Notes: a model not told the origin generated them from the letters alone. DNA of 64,000 bases from Taudactylus pleione (GCA_031769625.1 JAUIMM010000702.1:5636001-5700000), one strand, 5' to 3'. Numbered from the stretch's first letter, positions 1 through 11,872 are shown. Numbers and translations are program-made.

Positions 1-301
1 AAAGAGGAAAAGTTTGATGTGGTGGTTTCTGACCCGTTCATTCCTTGTGGTGAACTTATTGCTGAGCTTCTTGGAGTACCTTTTGTCTATTCTTTTAGGT
101 TCTCGATGGGCAACTCATTTGAAAGACTATGTGGACATCTCCCAGCTCCCTTTTCCTATGTTCCAGGCTCCATGGCGGACCTCACTGACAAAATGTCTTT
201 TGTAGAAAGATTGAGAAATATTAACTTCTATATATTTCAAGACATATTCTTCCATTTAGTGTTTGCCGGCTTCTGGGATGGTTATTTTAGCAAGGTATTA
301 G
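1..301 (+). CDS. UGT2-type UDP-glucuronosyltransferase, alternative first exon 1A (3' part only)
   Basis: The open frame starts at base 1 and ends at a GTGAGT donor at 302, giving 100 codons plus one base, the same phase as exons 1B, 1C and 1D. It encodes the end of the N-terminal aglycone-binding domain of a UDP-glucuronosyltransferase. The segment SDPFIPCGELIAE holds the catalytic Asp region, followed by PFVYSFRFSMGN and APFSYVPGSMADLTDKMSFVERL. The protein is nearly identical to exons 1B and 1C; it has Phe-Ile where they have Leu-Val after the catalytic Asp-Pro, and Lys for Glu near the donor. The start codon, signal peptide and promoter lie outside the window. No exon 2 lies before exon 1B, so it presumably splices to the shared exon 2 at 47312. 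It appears intact as far as visible. Confidence 0.9.
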
Positions 302-1086
302 GTGAGTATGATGGGGAAAAGATGAAGGTATGTGAAAGAAAGCCATACTGTATCTGATCAAAGAAGGAATATTGATGTGGATGTCTCTGTCATTCTATCA
401 TTTATGTCACATGGACATTTTATAATCTTTTAGAGCTACAGTGTGGTGACCCCTCCATTGGTTACACACAGCAGCATTTTTACAGCTGCAGCCCTGCAGA
501 GCACTTGTCTGACAAGGAAACCCTTAATTTCCATCAACTTCTGAGTGCCGTGTAGTAAAGTCAAAGCGCCAATCTTTTTTTTACTGAAAAAGTGTTGCGT
601 TCTACAATCCTATGTGACGCTGGCTTCCCGAGAATAATGTACGCTGTTGCTAGAAATTTTGATCTTCTTATATAATAATTTAATTTCTTTCTTTCTAGAT
701 AACTATATTTTCTTTATGAATTGAAATAATGTTAACATACCGGGAACACTGAAGTTTATTTATTTTTTATTTTTCATTTTGTTAAATAAAAAAATATCAA
801 ATCATGAACTACAACAGTGGTTCCCAAAGTTTTCTGAATCACAGCACCCTAGAGTATCAGCATTTTTTCACGGCTTCCCTAGGCCAAAAGCTTGTTATTG
901 AGAAATTCAGAAAAAAAAATAATTTAGTAAATTGGACAGGGTTGTGCTTCTGTTTGTCCACATATTTTATGATTGGCAGCCACTGGATTTGAAGATCACA
1001 TTGACCACCAACCCGTGGCACCCCAGCAAGTGCCCTGCGGCACCCCGGGGAACACCCAGTTTGGAAACTACTAAATTAGAATATGC
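302..1086. other. Intronic sequence of duplication unit A
   Basis: This non-coding sequence aligns by eye with 7524-8290 downstream of exon 1B. Shared landmarks are the stretch after the donor, the A/T-rich run and the ACAACAGTGGTTCCCAAAG segment. I see no exon here. Confidence 0.7.
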
Positions 1087-1285
1087 ATTATGCATGCTTG
1101 CTGACTTTTCTGGGGGGCAGCCAGGTCAACGCTGCAGATATTTCCGGCATTGTAAAGCAATTCAGCGCGAATCGAGTCATCGGATCCCTGCGGATCGCCC
1201 ACCTTGACAGGTAAGTACGGGGATTGGCCAAACCGTGAGACTTGCCCTCTCTTGTGGGGGGCCAGGAGCGCCACCCGATATTGTT
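1087..1285. mobile_element. Small TIR element inserted in unit A
   Basis: The segment is absent from the paralogous position in unit B near 8290, where the flanks run together. It begins GCATGCTTGCTGACTTTTC, resembling the CATACTTGCCGAC end of the elements at 2997 and 8669. The right end is less clear, so the boundaries are approximate. Confidence 0.45.
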
Positions 1286-1334
1286 TACACATGTATTTAA
1301 ACTTTTTAGGATTTAATTTCTTTTATACCTGTCT

Positions 1335-1662
1335 AAAGCTGCGTACACACGGTACGATTAAAATGAACGATAATGATATCTATCATATCGTTATCGTTCA
1401 TATCGTGTACTTTTCGGTGCCTCCAACCCACCAACGACCTGCGATGCGCGGGCACGTATGGACGATAATGATATCGTCCATTGCCCGTGCATACAGGCCA
1501 ACCTGGTCAATATCGACCAGGTTACTATAGGGACCCGCGATCGTTGGCCATCGTTGGTGGTGTGCTGCATGATCGATATCGATCATCCCGCACACCCGGG
1601 AGAACGTTCAACGATATCATTATCACTGACAATCGTCCCGTGTGTATGCACCATTACTTGTA
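1335..1662. mobile_element. MITE with GTACACACGG / CCGTGTGTATG inverted ends
   Basis: The left end GCGTACACACGGTACGAT and right end ATCGTCCCGTGTGTATGC are inverted copies, and the interior is rich in short palindromes (GATATC, CGTTATCG). The same position in unit B, near 8365, has no such sequence, so unit B provides an approximate empty site. It has no coding capacity. Confidence 0.65.
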
Positions 1663-1730
1663 GTGCATAGTCATAGCCCTCCTATTATTAGCCACATCAA
1701 TCTGTTTTAATGCAGAAATATACCAACATT

Positions 1731-1987
1731 AGGGGCCAAATGTAATAGGGTGAGAGTTTAGAAAATGTGAGAGTTTAGTAGTAAAACTCTCACACTAATA
1801 CACTGATCCAGTTGTATTTTCAATACAGGAAACACCTGTTTGAGAGATTAAACCTTGATAGTTTTTTGAGTCTGAAAAACATGCGAGTTTGCATGTTCTG
1901 TGACTTTATTACATTGGCTGAGTTTAAAAATGAGAGAGTTTCTCTTTCACATTTTCTAAACTTCCATCCTATTACATTTGCCCCCCT
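1731..1987. mobile_element. Foldback MITE (AGGGGCCAAATGTAATAGG ends)
   Basis: Long imperfect inverted repeats run from AGGGGCCAAATGTAATAGG at the left to CCTATTACATTTGCCCCCCT at the right, with further complementarity inward (AGAAAATGTGAGAG and its complement). Unit B near 8442 lacks it. The end motif resembles the foldback at 38169. Confidence 0.65.
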
Positions 1988-2485
1988 GTGTTTTCAGTAC
2001 ACAGCCTCCTTCATTTCTATATTGAATGTAATAATTGTGGGCTGCCATGTTACCTACTTTGCCAGGGTAAAATGAAATATCAGCAACAGAACAACTGAAT
2101 GCAGTAGTTCGGTATTGCAAATAGCAGTTAAAGTAAAGTAGTTTGGTTGTATTAACAAGCAAGGACTTTGGAAAGATGCATATCTCAGATCAATGAATTG
2201 TTTTCAAATATTTACAATTTAGTCATACAGTAATAGGCCTTTATAGACCATAAGCAACAGTATGAAATTGTGAATAATTGTATTAATATGATCTATTTTT
2301 GTTAATAAAATTATTTTTTTTTTTTATGAGCTGGGGTTTATCCTATTAATTAAACTGAAGGCATCACTATTGTTACTATTAGCAGCAGATAATTCTATCA
2401 TGTTAAAGTTACAAAAAAAATCTGTTTTACTAAAGAGCAAAATTTACTAACGTCTTCGTACACTGCAGCGGCAACACACATCTAA

Positions 2486-2930
2486 GGGCCTGATTGTATG
2501 CAATGGCGATATTTACGCAGTTAAGCGATTATCGGCCGACTGCGAATGTGTCACGGTCACACTGCATTAGGGTATCTTAAAAAGCACCTCGCAGTGAGGA
2601 TTTGTTCTCAAAGTGATTGACAGTCAGGGACGGTTCGTGGGGCTGTTACTTGAAGTGGGAGCAAAAGCAGGGGGAGTGTCTCAACCAACAATTCTGATCC
2701 CGTACGCAGAAAACATGGCGCCAGTGTCTCAGTTCCTGTGGGCATTCTAAGCGACTATAGGATCTGTGACCACCTCTGCATATTTGTATGCACTTGCTTG
2801 GATCTGCGCCGCCGCTGGTGGGCGCCTCAACACATTTCCGGTGGCTACAGCATTAGCATATTTTCGCATTGCAGCTGCGTACAGAATCGCAGCTGCGAAT
2901 GTATTAGCGTACATCTCTAAATCAGGCCCT
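2486..2930. mobile_element. PIF/Harbinger-like MITE (GGGCCTGATT ends), unit A copy
   Basis: It begins GGGCCTGATT next to TAA and ends AATCAGGCCC next to TAT. The same element occupies the matching place in unit B (10442-10935), so it predates the duplication. Elements at 31689 and 42997 carry the same ends with clear 3-bp target duplications. The superfamily assignment rests only on the ends and the 3-bp target. Confidence 0.6.
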
Positions 2931-2996
2931 ATGATAACTGTTATATCCCTTTCATACCTAAATCCCGGGTCTGCTCCGGGTTAATAAACAGTTTAA

Positions 2997-3347
2997 AGCA
3001 TACTTGCCGACATTTCTGCAGGGGGCTCCGGGAGGGGGCTGTCAGGTCCGTCCAGCAGGGAGGGTGGGGGCGGTTCAGGTAGGCAGAGCGGGGGCGTGCT
3101 GATGCAGTTGCGTCATAGTGGCCCTGCCCCCCGCTTTATAATGCTAATATTACCGCCATTATAAGGCAGGGGACGGGGCTATGATGACGTGAATCGGCGT
3201 GAATCGCGTCATCGCACCCCTGGACCGCCCCCTTTGCGGGGTGATGGTGGCCATTCCGGGGGACTTGCCTAGTCTTGCAGTGTGCCGGGAGCAGCACCTG
3301 ATTACCAGGAGGCTCCCGACAGTCCCTGGAGAGTAGGCAAGTATGGT
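2997..3347. mobile_element. 351-bp MITE with TTAA target duplication
   Basis: TTAA flanks both ends (2993-2996 and 3348-3351). The termini AGCATACTTGCC and GGCAAGTATGGT are inverted repeats. Unit B at about 11000 lacks the insertion, confirming the boundaries roughly. A TTAA target suggests a piggyBac or Kolobok-type source, but no transposase is present to decide. Confidence 0.75.
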
Positions 3348-3351
3348 TTAA

Positions 3352-4692
3352 AGCCCTTTCACAACGCACATTAGATACAGGTTATTCTCGTCCAATTTCA
3401 CAATGCACCCTTATCTGCCCTGCAAAACTAGTGTAGAGTCATCAAAATTGTACGTTACCGGCTCACAAAGATGACTCAAGAAAATGGGTGGTGACTGCTC
3501 AGTGCATTGCTTTAATCATGGCCGACGAGTTACCACTGTGCAGCCCGGAGTTCCTGTATTATTGCGGATTAGTGCTGTTTCAAACACCAAGTGATATCAT
3601 GATGCAGCTTGTTACACTGTGTTACCTGTGCTACCACAGATCTCCCCCCCTCCCACCGCTGCTACCCCCCCCGGCACTAAGCCCCACCCCCGTGATTGCG
3701 GACCCCCACCCCGCGACCCCCCCTCCCTTAATATCACTTACCTGCAGTCATCGGTGCTCCGGTGATGTCTTCCATGTCTGATATCCCATACTGCACTGGG
3801 CACCGATCACCTGATGACCGGGCCGCAGTGCAGCTTGCGGTCTGTTTAGACCACACAGCTGATCACTGGGACCAGCTCCGGGCTCTGCTCTGCCTTTTAG
3901 AGCTGAATAGGAGTCCGGTAACCAGGGGAGACCCTGGATAACGCCACCTCGAGGTGGAGTTATTATCACAGGACTTTCCCCGGTATTTTTTTACAATTTA
4001 TTTTTAGTAACTTTAGTCGGATCACATTTTCCATTACAATTATGGGAAATGCGATCTGCTTTACTAAAAATAAGTGATAATTAGGGGTTGGAGTAGAATT
4101 TTACAAATTCTACTCCAATTGCCTGTAATAACTATAGGTGATACTAAAATAATGTGAAAAGGGTGTGAAAACACCCTTTTTCACTTTATTTTAGTAAAAA
4201 TAATGTTAATAAATAGAGCCCTTTGGGAGAAATATAATTGGCTGCAAATTTATAGTACATTGTAAGCCACAATAAATCACAAATTACAAAAAAACTAAAA
4301 GAAGCTGCCAGCTATTTGTTGTGGTGAATTTAAACCCCATACTTCATTGGCAGCTTGGGAAATGCTGTGTTGAAAAACAAAATAGAAAAAAATTAGAAAA
4401 TAGCAAAATGTGTACAGTGCAGCTGGCTTTTCTAGAAATAACTATTCACCATTAGCCCCTTTCTGGTATTTCTTGACTGTGAGCACCAGTGTAATAGAAA
4501 CATTCTGCCCTTTAATAAGTATATGCAATTTTATTGTAACTGTATAATATATGTATAATAAAAAAAAATAAAGTGTCCTTTAAAAATAAAAAAGTTGTGC
4601 CCTTTTTTAAAATAAAACAAATTTGCCCCATATAATCAAATTTAAATAATACTCCCTAATTCATTACTTACCTGTTTCCTTGTCACTCTCTT
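3352..4692. other. Unit A / unit B junction region, no gene seen
   Basis: The first part (to about 3620) matches 11875-12110 of unit B. A C-rich stretch and A/T-rich sequence follow. From about 4225 the sequence matches 34798 onward, the upstream block of exon 1C, marking the start of the exon 1B upstream block. Confidence 0.6.
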
Positions 4693-5010
4693 GGGGGAGA
4701 TTTATCAAAACTTGGAGAGAGATAAAGTGGAAAGAGATAACGTACCAACCAATCTAACTGCAATTTTTCAAACACAGCCTGTAAAATGACAGAATCTTAT
4801 TAGTACTTAAGGGTCTATGTACTAAGCTTAGAGAGATAGAAAGTGGACAGAGATAAAGTACCAACCAATCAGCTCCTAACTGTAATTTTTCAAACACAGC
4901 CTGTAAAGAAACAGGAGCTGATTGGTTGGTACTTTATCTATGTCCACTTTATCTCTCTCCAAGGCTTAGCACCCCTTTATCTCTCTCAAAGCTTTGATAA
5001 ATCTCCCTCC
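4693..5010. mobile_element. Foldback MITE nested in a second foldback
   Basis: The outer inverted repeat runs from GGGGGAGATTTATCAAAAC to GCTTTGATAAATCTCCCTCC. Inside it, about 4811-4979 forms a second near-perfect inverted repeat around ACCAACCAATCAGCTCC and its complement. A shorter relative without the inner copy sits at the paralogous place in unit C (35720-35898). Confidence 0.7.
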
Positions 5011-5587
5011 TAATCTGATGTAGTCCAATGGTTGTTGGATAAAAAATAATATTTGACTTTGACTTGCTCCAAAGAGCCGCAGCAATGCCTGTTTGGCTGC
5101 CCTGCTATTTACTAGCCAGAAAGACTTGAAAATAAAATAAATAAAACGAATTGCATTGCATTGCTGGAGTTCACGGTTGGGTCATGTGTTGTTGTTTTTT
5201 TTATCCAAATCCCATTGGTCTACTTTGGATCATACGAAGGAAAAGTTATGTAATAAGTTAGGGAAATATCTTTTTATTGTGACCATTCATATCTTTTTAT
5301 TAAAACAGAGGCACAATTTTATAATTTTTACAGTATGCAAAAAGTTTTCTTTATATTTAATTATAAAGGGGCAAATAATATTATTTATTTTAATAGGGGG
5401 CACTTCTGTCTTAAAGGGGACAAGATTTTTCTTTTTTTTTCTTTACGAGGACACTTTTTTTTATTATGCATATATAATAAGGCCACATAAAAATGAAAGC
5501 AGCAGCGACTTTCGATTACTTCTTTAAAAACAACAGTCATCTTGTGATTTTTTATAGAGTTAGCCTATTTTACATATGGTGATTTGC

Positions 5588-6580
5588 AACTCATCAGAAC
5601 ATTGCGAGAAAATTGCCATTTTTACAAAGTTGCAGAGTATTTTATTCAGCCCCTGGCCTAATGCAGCCCATCCATAGGCGACGGCGGCACAACAGTACGA
5701 TTACAACATTATAATCGTACCGTCGTTGCTGTCCCCCTGCAGTGCCTACACTGAACAATTTGTTGTTCAGTGTAGGCACCCTCCATCATCTGTGAACATG
5801 CCCAATCTGTCGTTATCGACAGATTGACCGGCATGTTTACAATATGATTGATGTAGGAAACGACCAGCGGAAGCATGCATCGCTGGTCGTTTCCGACATT
5901 GATGTGCACAATTTGTGCACAATTAATGAGCGATTAGACGATTACGATGTTGTAATTGTGCAATGGCTCATTAATATCGGGCAACGCATGTGCGCCATAA
6001 GTCCGTACCGATATCATTCAAAATAGAAATTGTGCACTTGTCAAAAACTCCATTTCAAAAGACAGGCAGCTCCGGAGCACAGCGGCAGCAGCAGCAGAGA
6101 GGCACAGGTTACTACAGAAAGAGTACCCCTTGGAAAACCTTAGAAGTGTTGTCGTTTTGGGTTAATCTGACCATTGAAAGTATCACCTGGACATCAGATA
6201 AGCCTTTAATTGTTTGATTTTTGGGCACGCACATTACCTATTTTGAGCACAAGTTTATTTTATCTTAAAATACTACACTATTATCCGCACGTCTCATTAT
6301 TTTTCAATAATATCCATTTACATTATTATACTGCTACAGTTATAAGCAGTATTAACCAATATTCTCACAGATGAAGCCATTTACCAGAAATTTGCCAGAA
6401 AACAGGCATTTTTACAAATTTGCAGACTATTTTATTCGGTTCCTGGCCTAAGTCCTCACCAATATCATTCAACATAGAAATTGTGTGCTTGCCAAAAACT
6501 CCATATTCAATTATATAAATTTACATTATTATACTGCTACAGTTATAAGCAGTATTAATCAATATTTTTACAGTTGATGA
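5588..6580. repeat. Direct duplication of about 0.8 kb upstream of exon 1B
   Basis: Three ordered blocks occur twice: the GCATTTTTACAAA / TTATTC block (5592-5665 and 6385-6455), the GATATCATTCAA block (about 6000-6060 and 6445-6510) and the TACTGCTACAGTTATAAGC block (6310-6370 and 6519-6580). Unit C has a single copy. The first copy also carries about 330 bp of extra palindrome-rich sequence (5664-6000), probably a MITE. Confidence 0.65.
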
Positions 6581-6672
6581 AGTTACTGCAATAAATACCC
6601 TATTTAAAACAATTACCTCGATAGAGAAAACCTTTTATTTGACATTTTATGAATAATAGTCTCTTGAATCAT

Positions 6673-6805
6673 GGTTGATAATACTAAAATATTTGCACAG
6701 CACTGAAGACACTTTTTTCTCTAGTGTTCATATTTTAGCCCCTCCTGTGGAATGTGTACCTTTGGTCCTGCCTCTAATAACCTCAGATCACACTGATTCA
6801 TCAAC
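6673..6805 (+). promoter_or_regulatory. Putative promoter of exon 1B
   Basis: About 120 bp before the ATG is GGTTGATAATACT (6673-6685), a partial match to the HNF1 palindrome GTTAATNATTAAC. At 6756-6768 is GTACCTTTGGTCC, whose complement resembles a DR1 site of the HNF4/RXR type. A related ACCTTTGGTC block precedes exon 1D, which is otherwise much diverged upstream. HNF1 and HNF4 control of hepatic UGT genes is known; binding here is inference. No good TATA box is visible. Confidence 0.4.
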
Positions 6806-7523
6806 ATGTTCTGTACTGGTATTTTTTTCCTGCTGCTGCAGATAAGTTTCTTCGACACAGTTTCAACCGGGAAAGTTTTGGCTTGGCCTACAGAAGCGAG
6901 TCATTTTATGAATCTGAAAATCATTTTAGAAGAGCTCGCACATAAGGGCCATGATGTCACTGTGTTAGTTCACACAGCCATTATCATTACGGGCAATGAC
7001 ACCGCCTCACCTTTAAAATATGAAGAGTTCTCTGTTCCATTTACAAAAGAGAAGAGAGAAGAGTTTCAGGAAGAATTTTTAACTCTGTGGATTTATGATG
7101 TGCCCAATATGTCCTATTGGGAGTTCTATAAACAAATTAAAGATTTCATGCAAGAAGAACTCAAGGTAGAAGAACACGTGTGTAATGGTGTAATAAAGAA
7201 TAAGCCACTTTTGAAAAAACTAGAAGAGGAAAAGTTTGATGTGGTGGTTTCTGACCCGTTGGTTCCTTGTGGTGAACTTATCGCTGAGATCCTCGGAGTA
7301 CCTTTTGTCTATTCTTTTAGGTTCTCTATGGGCAACTCATATGAAAGACTATGTGGACATCTCCCAGCTCCCTTTTCCTATGTTCCAGGCTCCATGGCGG
7401 ACCTCACTGACAAAATGTCTTTTGTAGAAAGATTGAGAAATATTAACTTCTATATATTTCAAGACATATTCTTCCATTTAGTGTTTGCCGGCTTCTGGGA
7501 TGGTTATTTTAGCGAGGTATTAG
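6806..7523 (+). CDS. UGT2-type UDP-glucuronosyltransferase, alternative first exon 1B
   Basis: This complete 718-bp first exon runs from ATG to a GTGAGT donor (phase 1, 239 codons plus one base). Residues 1-22 form a hydrophobic ER signal peptide, ending before KVLAWPTE. The catalytic base His is His33 in the ASHFMNLK motif, and its partner Asp is Asp150 in SDPLVPCGELIAE. Residues 60-125 form the variable, substrate-contacting part. The product is expected to be a lumenal ER enzyme that transfers glucuronic acid from UDP-glucuronate to lipophilic acceptors. The rest (exons 2-6, with the C-terminal membrane anchor) would come from shared exons. The open frame continues 35 bp into the intron, but the strong donor and the phase shared with 1A, 1C and 1D fix the exon end. 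It is UGT2A-like rather than UGT2B-like only by gene structure. Confidence 0.93.
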
Positions 7524-8515
7524 GTGAGTATGAATGGGGAAAAGATGAAGGTATGTGAAAGAAAGCCATACTGTATCTGATCAAAGAAGGAATATTGATG
7601 TGGATGTCTCTGTCATTCTATCAATTATGTCACATGGACATTTTATAATCTTTCAGAGCTACAGTGTGGTGATCGCTCCATCGGTTACACACAGCAGCAT
7701 TTTTACAGCTGCAGCCCCACAATGCACTTGTCTGACAAGGAAATCCTTTTTTTACTGAAAAATTGTTGCATTCTAAAATCCTATGTGACACTGGCTTCCC
7801 GAGAATAATGTATACTGCTTACTAGAAATGTTGACTGTCTTCTATAATTTAACCTATTTCTAGATTCCTATGTTTTATTAATAAATTGAGATAATGTTAA
7901 CATACAAGAAACACTGTAGTTTATTTATTTTTAATTTTATTTTGTTAAATAAAAAATATCAAATGATCACCTACAACAGTGGTTCCCAAAGTTTCCTGAC
8001 TCACAGAGCCCTGGGGTAGCAGCATTTTTTTCACGGCTCCCCTAGGCCTAAAGAGTCTTATTAAGAAATTAATTAAAAAAATAAATTAAGTAAATTGGAC
8101 AGGTTTGTGCTTCTATTTGTACACATAATTTATGATTGGCAGTCATGGTTTTGCCTATCACGTTGACCATAAACAATTTGATTTGGTCCTGGACCATCAA
8201 CCGTGACACCCCTGCAAGTGCCCTGCGGCAGACCAGAGTTCCACGGCACCCAGTTTGGCAACCACTGAACTAGAATATGCATTATGTTACTCAATACCTT
8301 TATGGATAGATATTGGCAACATATGTATTTGAACTTTTTAGGATTGGATTTTTTTTTATATCTGTCCACCTTGTAGTGCCTAGTCATAACGCTCCTATTA
8401 TTAGCCACATAAGTCTGTTTTAAAGCAGAAATATACTAAATTTATGTTTGCAGTACACAGTCGACTTCATTTCTATATTATATGTGATATTTGTGGGCTG
8501 CCATGTTGCCTACTC
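7524..8515. other. Intronic sequence of unit B
   Basis: This is the paralogue of 302-2040 in unit A but lacks the three MITEs present there, so it serves as the empty-site comparator. No exon is seen. Confidence 0.7.
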
Positions 8516-8668
8516 ATGGGCCTCCTGGGTGCCTTAAGCAAGACACCGATTTGGGGCCCCCCTTCCTCAAACAATCCATAACACTATATTATCTTTTCTG
8601 ATTTATTCCCCTTCCATTATTTGTCATTTTTCCTCATGTTCAACTTTTTAAAACTTTAAACATTATCT

Positions 8669-9262
8669 GCATACTTACCGACTTCTCTGGAATCCTTTCC
8701 GGGAGCAGCCGGGGAGGAGCTACTGCTCTCAGCTTCGGGGGCAGGGCCAGAATATAGCCATCAGTAGGCCCCGACCCTTTACAGGAAAAGCCAGCAGTCC
8801 GCGCGCCTGTGAGGAGGGTGTGTTGCTAAATGATGCAATTTTCTTGGTATATCTTGCCATCCTACCCACTTCACTAGGAAGCAGGGGTGTATCTATAATG
8901 GGTGCAGGATGTGCGGTGCAAATGGGCCCATGTCCAGGGGGGGCCTGCACCGCACATCCTGCACCCATATTTTCCAGTACTTACCTCTCCGAGGTCCCGC
9001 ATCGGGTGTCTCAGCCCTGCACAAAACGCCGGAAAATGGCAGCGGCTGCAGTCGCCGGTTGGCCATAGTTAGTCTGCTGTCGGCCGCTGGGGAGAGAGGA
9101 GGGGGCTCCAGAAGGGGAATGCACATGGCCCCCTCCTCTCTTAATAAACCCCTGCTAGGAAGTGGGCGGGATGCGGGAAATCTGCCTACTTTTTTGGGGG
9201 TGCGGGGGTTACCTGAACAATCGGAAGCCTCCCGTGACTCCCTGGAGAGTAGGCAAGTATGC
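8669..9262. mobile_element. TIR element with CATACTTACCGAC / GGCAAGTATG ends
   Basis: The left end GCATACTTACCGACTTCTC and right end GAGAGTAGGCAAGTATGC are inverted repeats related to the element at 2997. The interior contains a separate inverted pair around GGTGCAGGATGTGCGG (8900-8970), also seen at 12458, which suggests a nested element. No target duplication is evident. Antisense open frames here are not conserved coding. Confidence 0.55.
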
Positions 9263-9599
9263 ATTACTGACATTACAAAAATTACAAAGGAATGTAAAAA
9301 CACAGTGTAAATACAAAATAATTTATTAAAACTGTAGGTCACACACAGAAAAGGGAAGGCATTTTCCCAATTCACCAAACCCTTGCTTAGCAGTTGTTGA
9401 GGAATAGATAATGTTCACTGTTGGAATTTTTTAGGGCAGTGGTTCTGAACACAGAGGAGGACACATCTGTGCACGCAGAGCCGTAAATATACATTTTGGT
9501 GCTCAGTGTTCATAAAGAGCATTGGTGTCCCATCCATTACTGAAGCAGGGAGAGTGTGCGCCAAAAAAACAGATGTGGTCTCGCTGTGAAGGGTTGTGA

Positions 9600-10005
9600 C
9601 CACACAATAGTACCTCCAATTCAAATTATGCCACACAGTAGTGCCTCTGCATCACATTACACCACACAGTAGTGCCCCTGCATCACATTACACCGAACAG
9701 TAGTGTCCCTTAGTCACATTACACCACACAGTAGCCCCTTACTCACGTTACACCACACAGTAGTGCCCACTCACATTATGCCACACAGTAGTATTCCTTA
9801 TACACATTAAGCTATGCAGTAGTAGTGCCCCTTATACATTATGCCACACATAGTTATGCCCTTTACACATTATGCCACACAGTAATGCCCTATACATATT
9901 GTGCCACACAGTAATGTACTTTACACTTTATGCCACATACAGTAATGCCCTTTATAAAGTATGCCACACAGTAATGCCCTTTACACATTATGCCTCACAG
10001 TAATG
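9600..10005. repeat. Tandem repeat, unit about 33-37 bp
   Basis: At least ten imperfect copies of a CACATTATGCCACACAGTA-type unit with a variable spacer (TGCCCTTTA, TGCCCCTG and similar). It lies within sequence absent from unit A. Confidence 0.8.
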
Positions 10006-10441
10006 CAGTAGTTAAGTATTGCAGTTAGCAGCTAAAGTGCAGTAGTTTGGTTGTATTAACTAGCACTTATCACTCGGGGGTGGTGGGGGTGCCGGAGGTG
10101 CAGACTGCCCTGTGTGCAGTGCGGCTCCCTCACTGTGTCAATAGATGAGTGCTGCACCTAATGCTACAGTGCAGCACTGACTCCTATCACTGTGGGGGAG
10201 TCAGCACCTTGATGTCACCCCTCAGCAGGTGACACCCGGGTGTGGCCCACAGACCCCTTGTGATGTCACTGAATAAAACTTAATTTTTTTATGGGCTGAG
10301 GTCTAGCCTATTAATTAAGCTGAAGATATCACTATTGTTACTATTAGCAGCAGTTAACTCAGGACATTTTTCTGTTAACTGTTTTACTAAAGAGCAAAAT
10401 TTACTAACGTCTTCTTACGCTGCAGCGGTAACACACATCTA

Positions 10442-10935
10442 AGGGCCTGATTATACGCAATGCCGATATTTACACAGTTGAGCAATTCAGCCAACTGCGC
10501 ATGCATCATGGTCACACTGCACTGAGGTACCTTAAAAAAGCACCTTGCAGTAAGGATTTCTTCACAAAGTGATTTAAAGTCAGGGATGGTTCGGGGGCTG
10601 TTACTGGAAGTGGGATCAAAAATGCAGGTGTGTCGTGACCATTTTCGGGAAGTGTGTCTCAACCTACAACTCCAACCCCGTATGCAGAAAACATGACGAC
10701 TGTGTCTCAGTTCCTGTGGGCATTCTGAGCAACCATAGGGATGCTCAGATGGTAGATTATCGAAGGATCTGCGACCACTGCTGCGTATTTGTACGCACTT
10801 GCTTGGATCTGCGAAGCCACCAGTGGGCTTTCAATAAATTTCCAGGTGGCTACAGTCTTAGCATATTTTCGCACAGAAGCTGCATGCGGGATCACAGCTG
10901 CGAATGCATTAGCATACATTTTTAAATCAGGCCTT
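10442..10935. mobile_element. PIF/Harbinger-like MITE, unit B copy
   Basis: Paralogous to 2486-2930. It begins GGGCCTGATT and ends AAATCAGGCC. It was carried along by the tandem duplication. Confidence 0.6.
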
Positions 10936-11043
10936 ATGACAACTGTTGTACTCCTTTCACACCTAAATTTCATCTGGGTTAAATAAACACAGTTTCAAGC
11001 CGTGTCACAGCTGCTTAAACCCTTTTCACACAGCACATTAGAC

Positions 11044-11872
11044 CAGTGGCATATCCAGGGGTGGTCGAGCGGGGCACTTGCCCTGGGCGCCATCGGATCT
11101 GGCAGTGGCCATAGTGCTGAGCGGGACCGGTGGGCGCAGGAGCGGGGATTCGGGTAAGTATAATTATATGTGTGTCTGTGTGTTTTATGTGTACAGGGCA
11201 CTACTACTGGCGGCACTGTATAAGGGGCACTACTGGGGGCACTGCATAAAAGGCACTACTGGGGGCTCTGTTTAAGGGGCACTGCATAAAAGGCACTACT
11301 GGGAGACTGCATAAAGGGCACTACTGGGTGCACTGTAAAGGAGCAGTACTGGGGGCATCGCATAAAAGGCACTACTGGGGGCACTGCATAAGGGGCACTG
11401 CAAAAAAGCACTAATGGGGGCACTATATAAGGAGCACTACTGGGGGCACTGCATAAAAGGCACTACTGGGGGCACTGTATAAGGGGCACAACTGGGGGCA
11501 CTGTATAAGGAAACTGTAAAAGGGGCACTACTGGGGGCACTGCATAAGGGGCACTGCTACTGGGGAAATTGCATAAGGGCACTTCTACAGTGGGCATTGC
11601 ATGAGGAGCACTACTACAGAGGGCATTACATAATGGGCACTACTACTGGGGGCATTAAGGTGCATATGGAATGGAAAGGAATGTTCCCAGAGTGATGAGA
11701 AATGGTGTTGTGTCATGTTGACATGTCCCCATTTTTCAGTGGCAATGCCCCTTTTGGTATGTGGCCACGCCCACTTTTTCGACATGCGTGCGCCTCCCAC
11801 ACGTGTACATAGTTGGGGGTCACTTTGTTTTTCATCTTGCCCTGGGCTCCAAATGCCCTAGTTACGCCACTG
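11044..11872. mobile_element. Non-autonomous hAT element, 829 bp, with 8-bp target duplication
   Basis: CATTAGAC occurs immediately before (11036-11043) and after (11873-11880). The ends CAGTGGCATATCCAGGG and CCCTAGTTACGCCACTG are inverted repeats of the common hAT CAGTGGC type. Unit A at about 3370 has the empty site with one copy of the target sequence. No transposase is encoded; much of the interior is a tandem repeat. Confidence 0.9.
11195..11650. repeat. Tandem repeat inside the hAT element (GGGGGCACTGCATAA units)
   Basis: Many imperfect copies of a roughly 25-30 bp unit built from GGGGCACTACT and GGGGGCACTGCATAA. It is confined to the element at 11044-11872. Confidence 0.85.

Noticed and set aside
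7524..7558. Open frame of the UGT first exons running past the donor (250 codons)
   Set aside because: The GTGAGT donor, the 718-bp length, the phase match to exon 2 and family homology end the exon at 7523; the same applies at 37590-37624.
8893..9378. 161-codon open frame on the - strand
   Set aside because: It crosses a transposable element with inverted ends; no recognised motif.
9600..10005. Possible CRISPR-like array because of regular short repeats
   Set aside because: Units are imperfect, spacers are variants of each other and the context is a vertebrate genome; it is a minisatellite.
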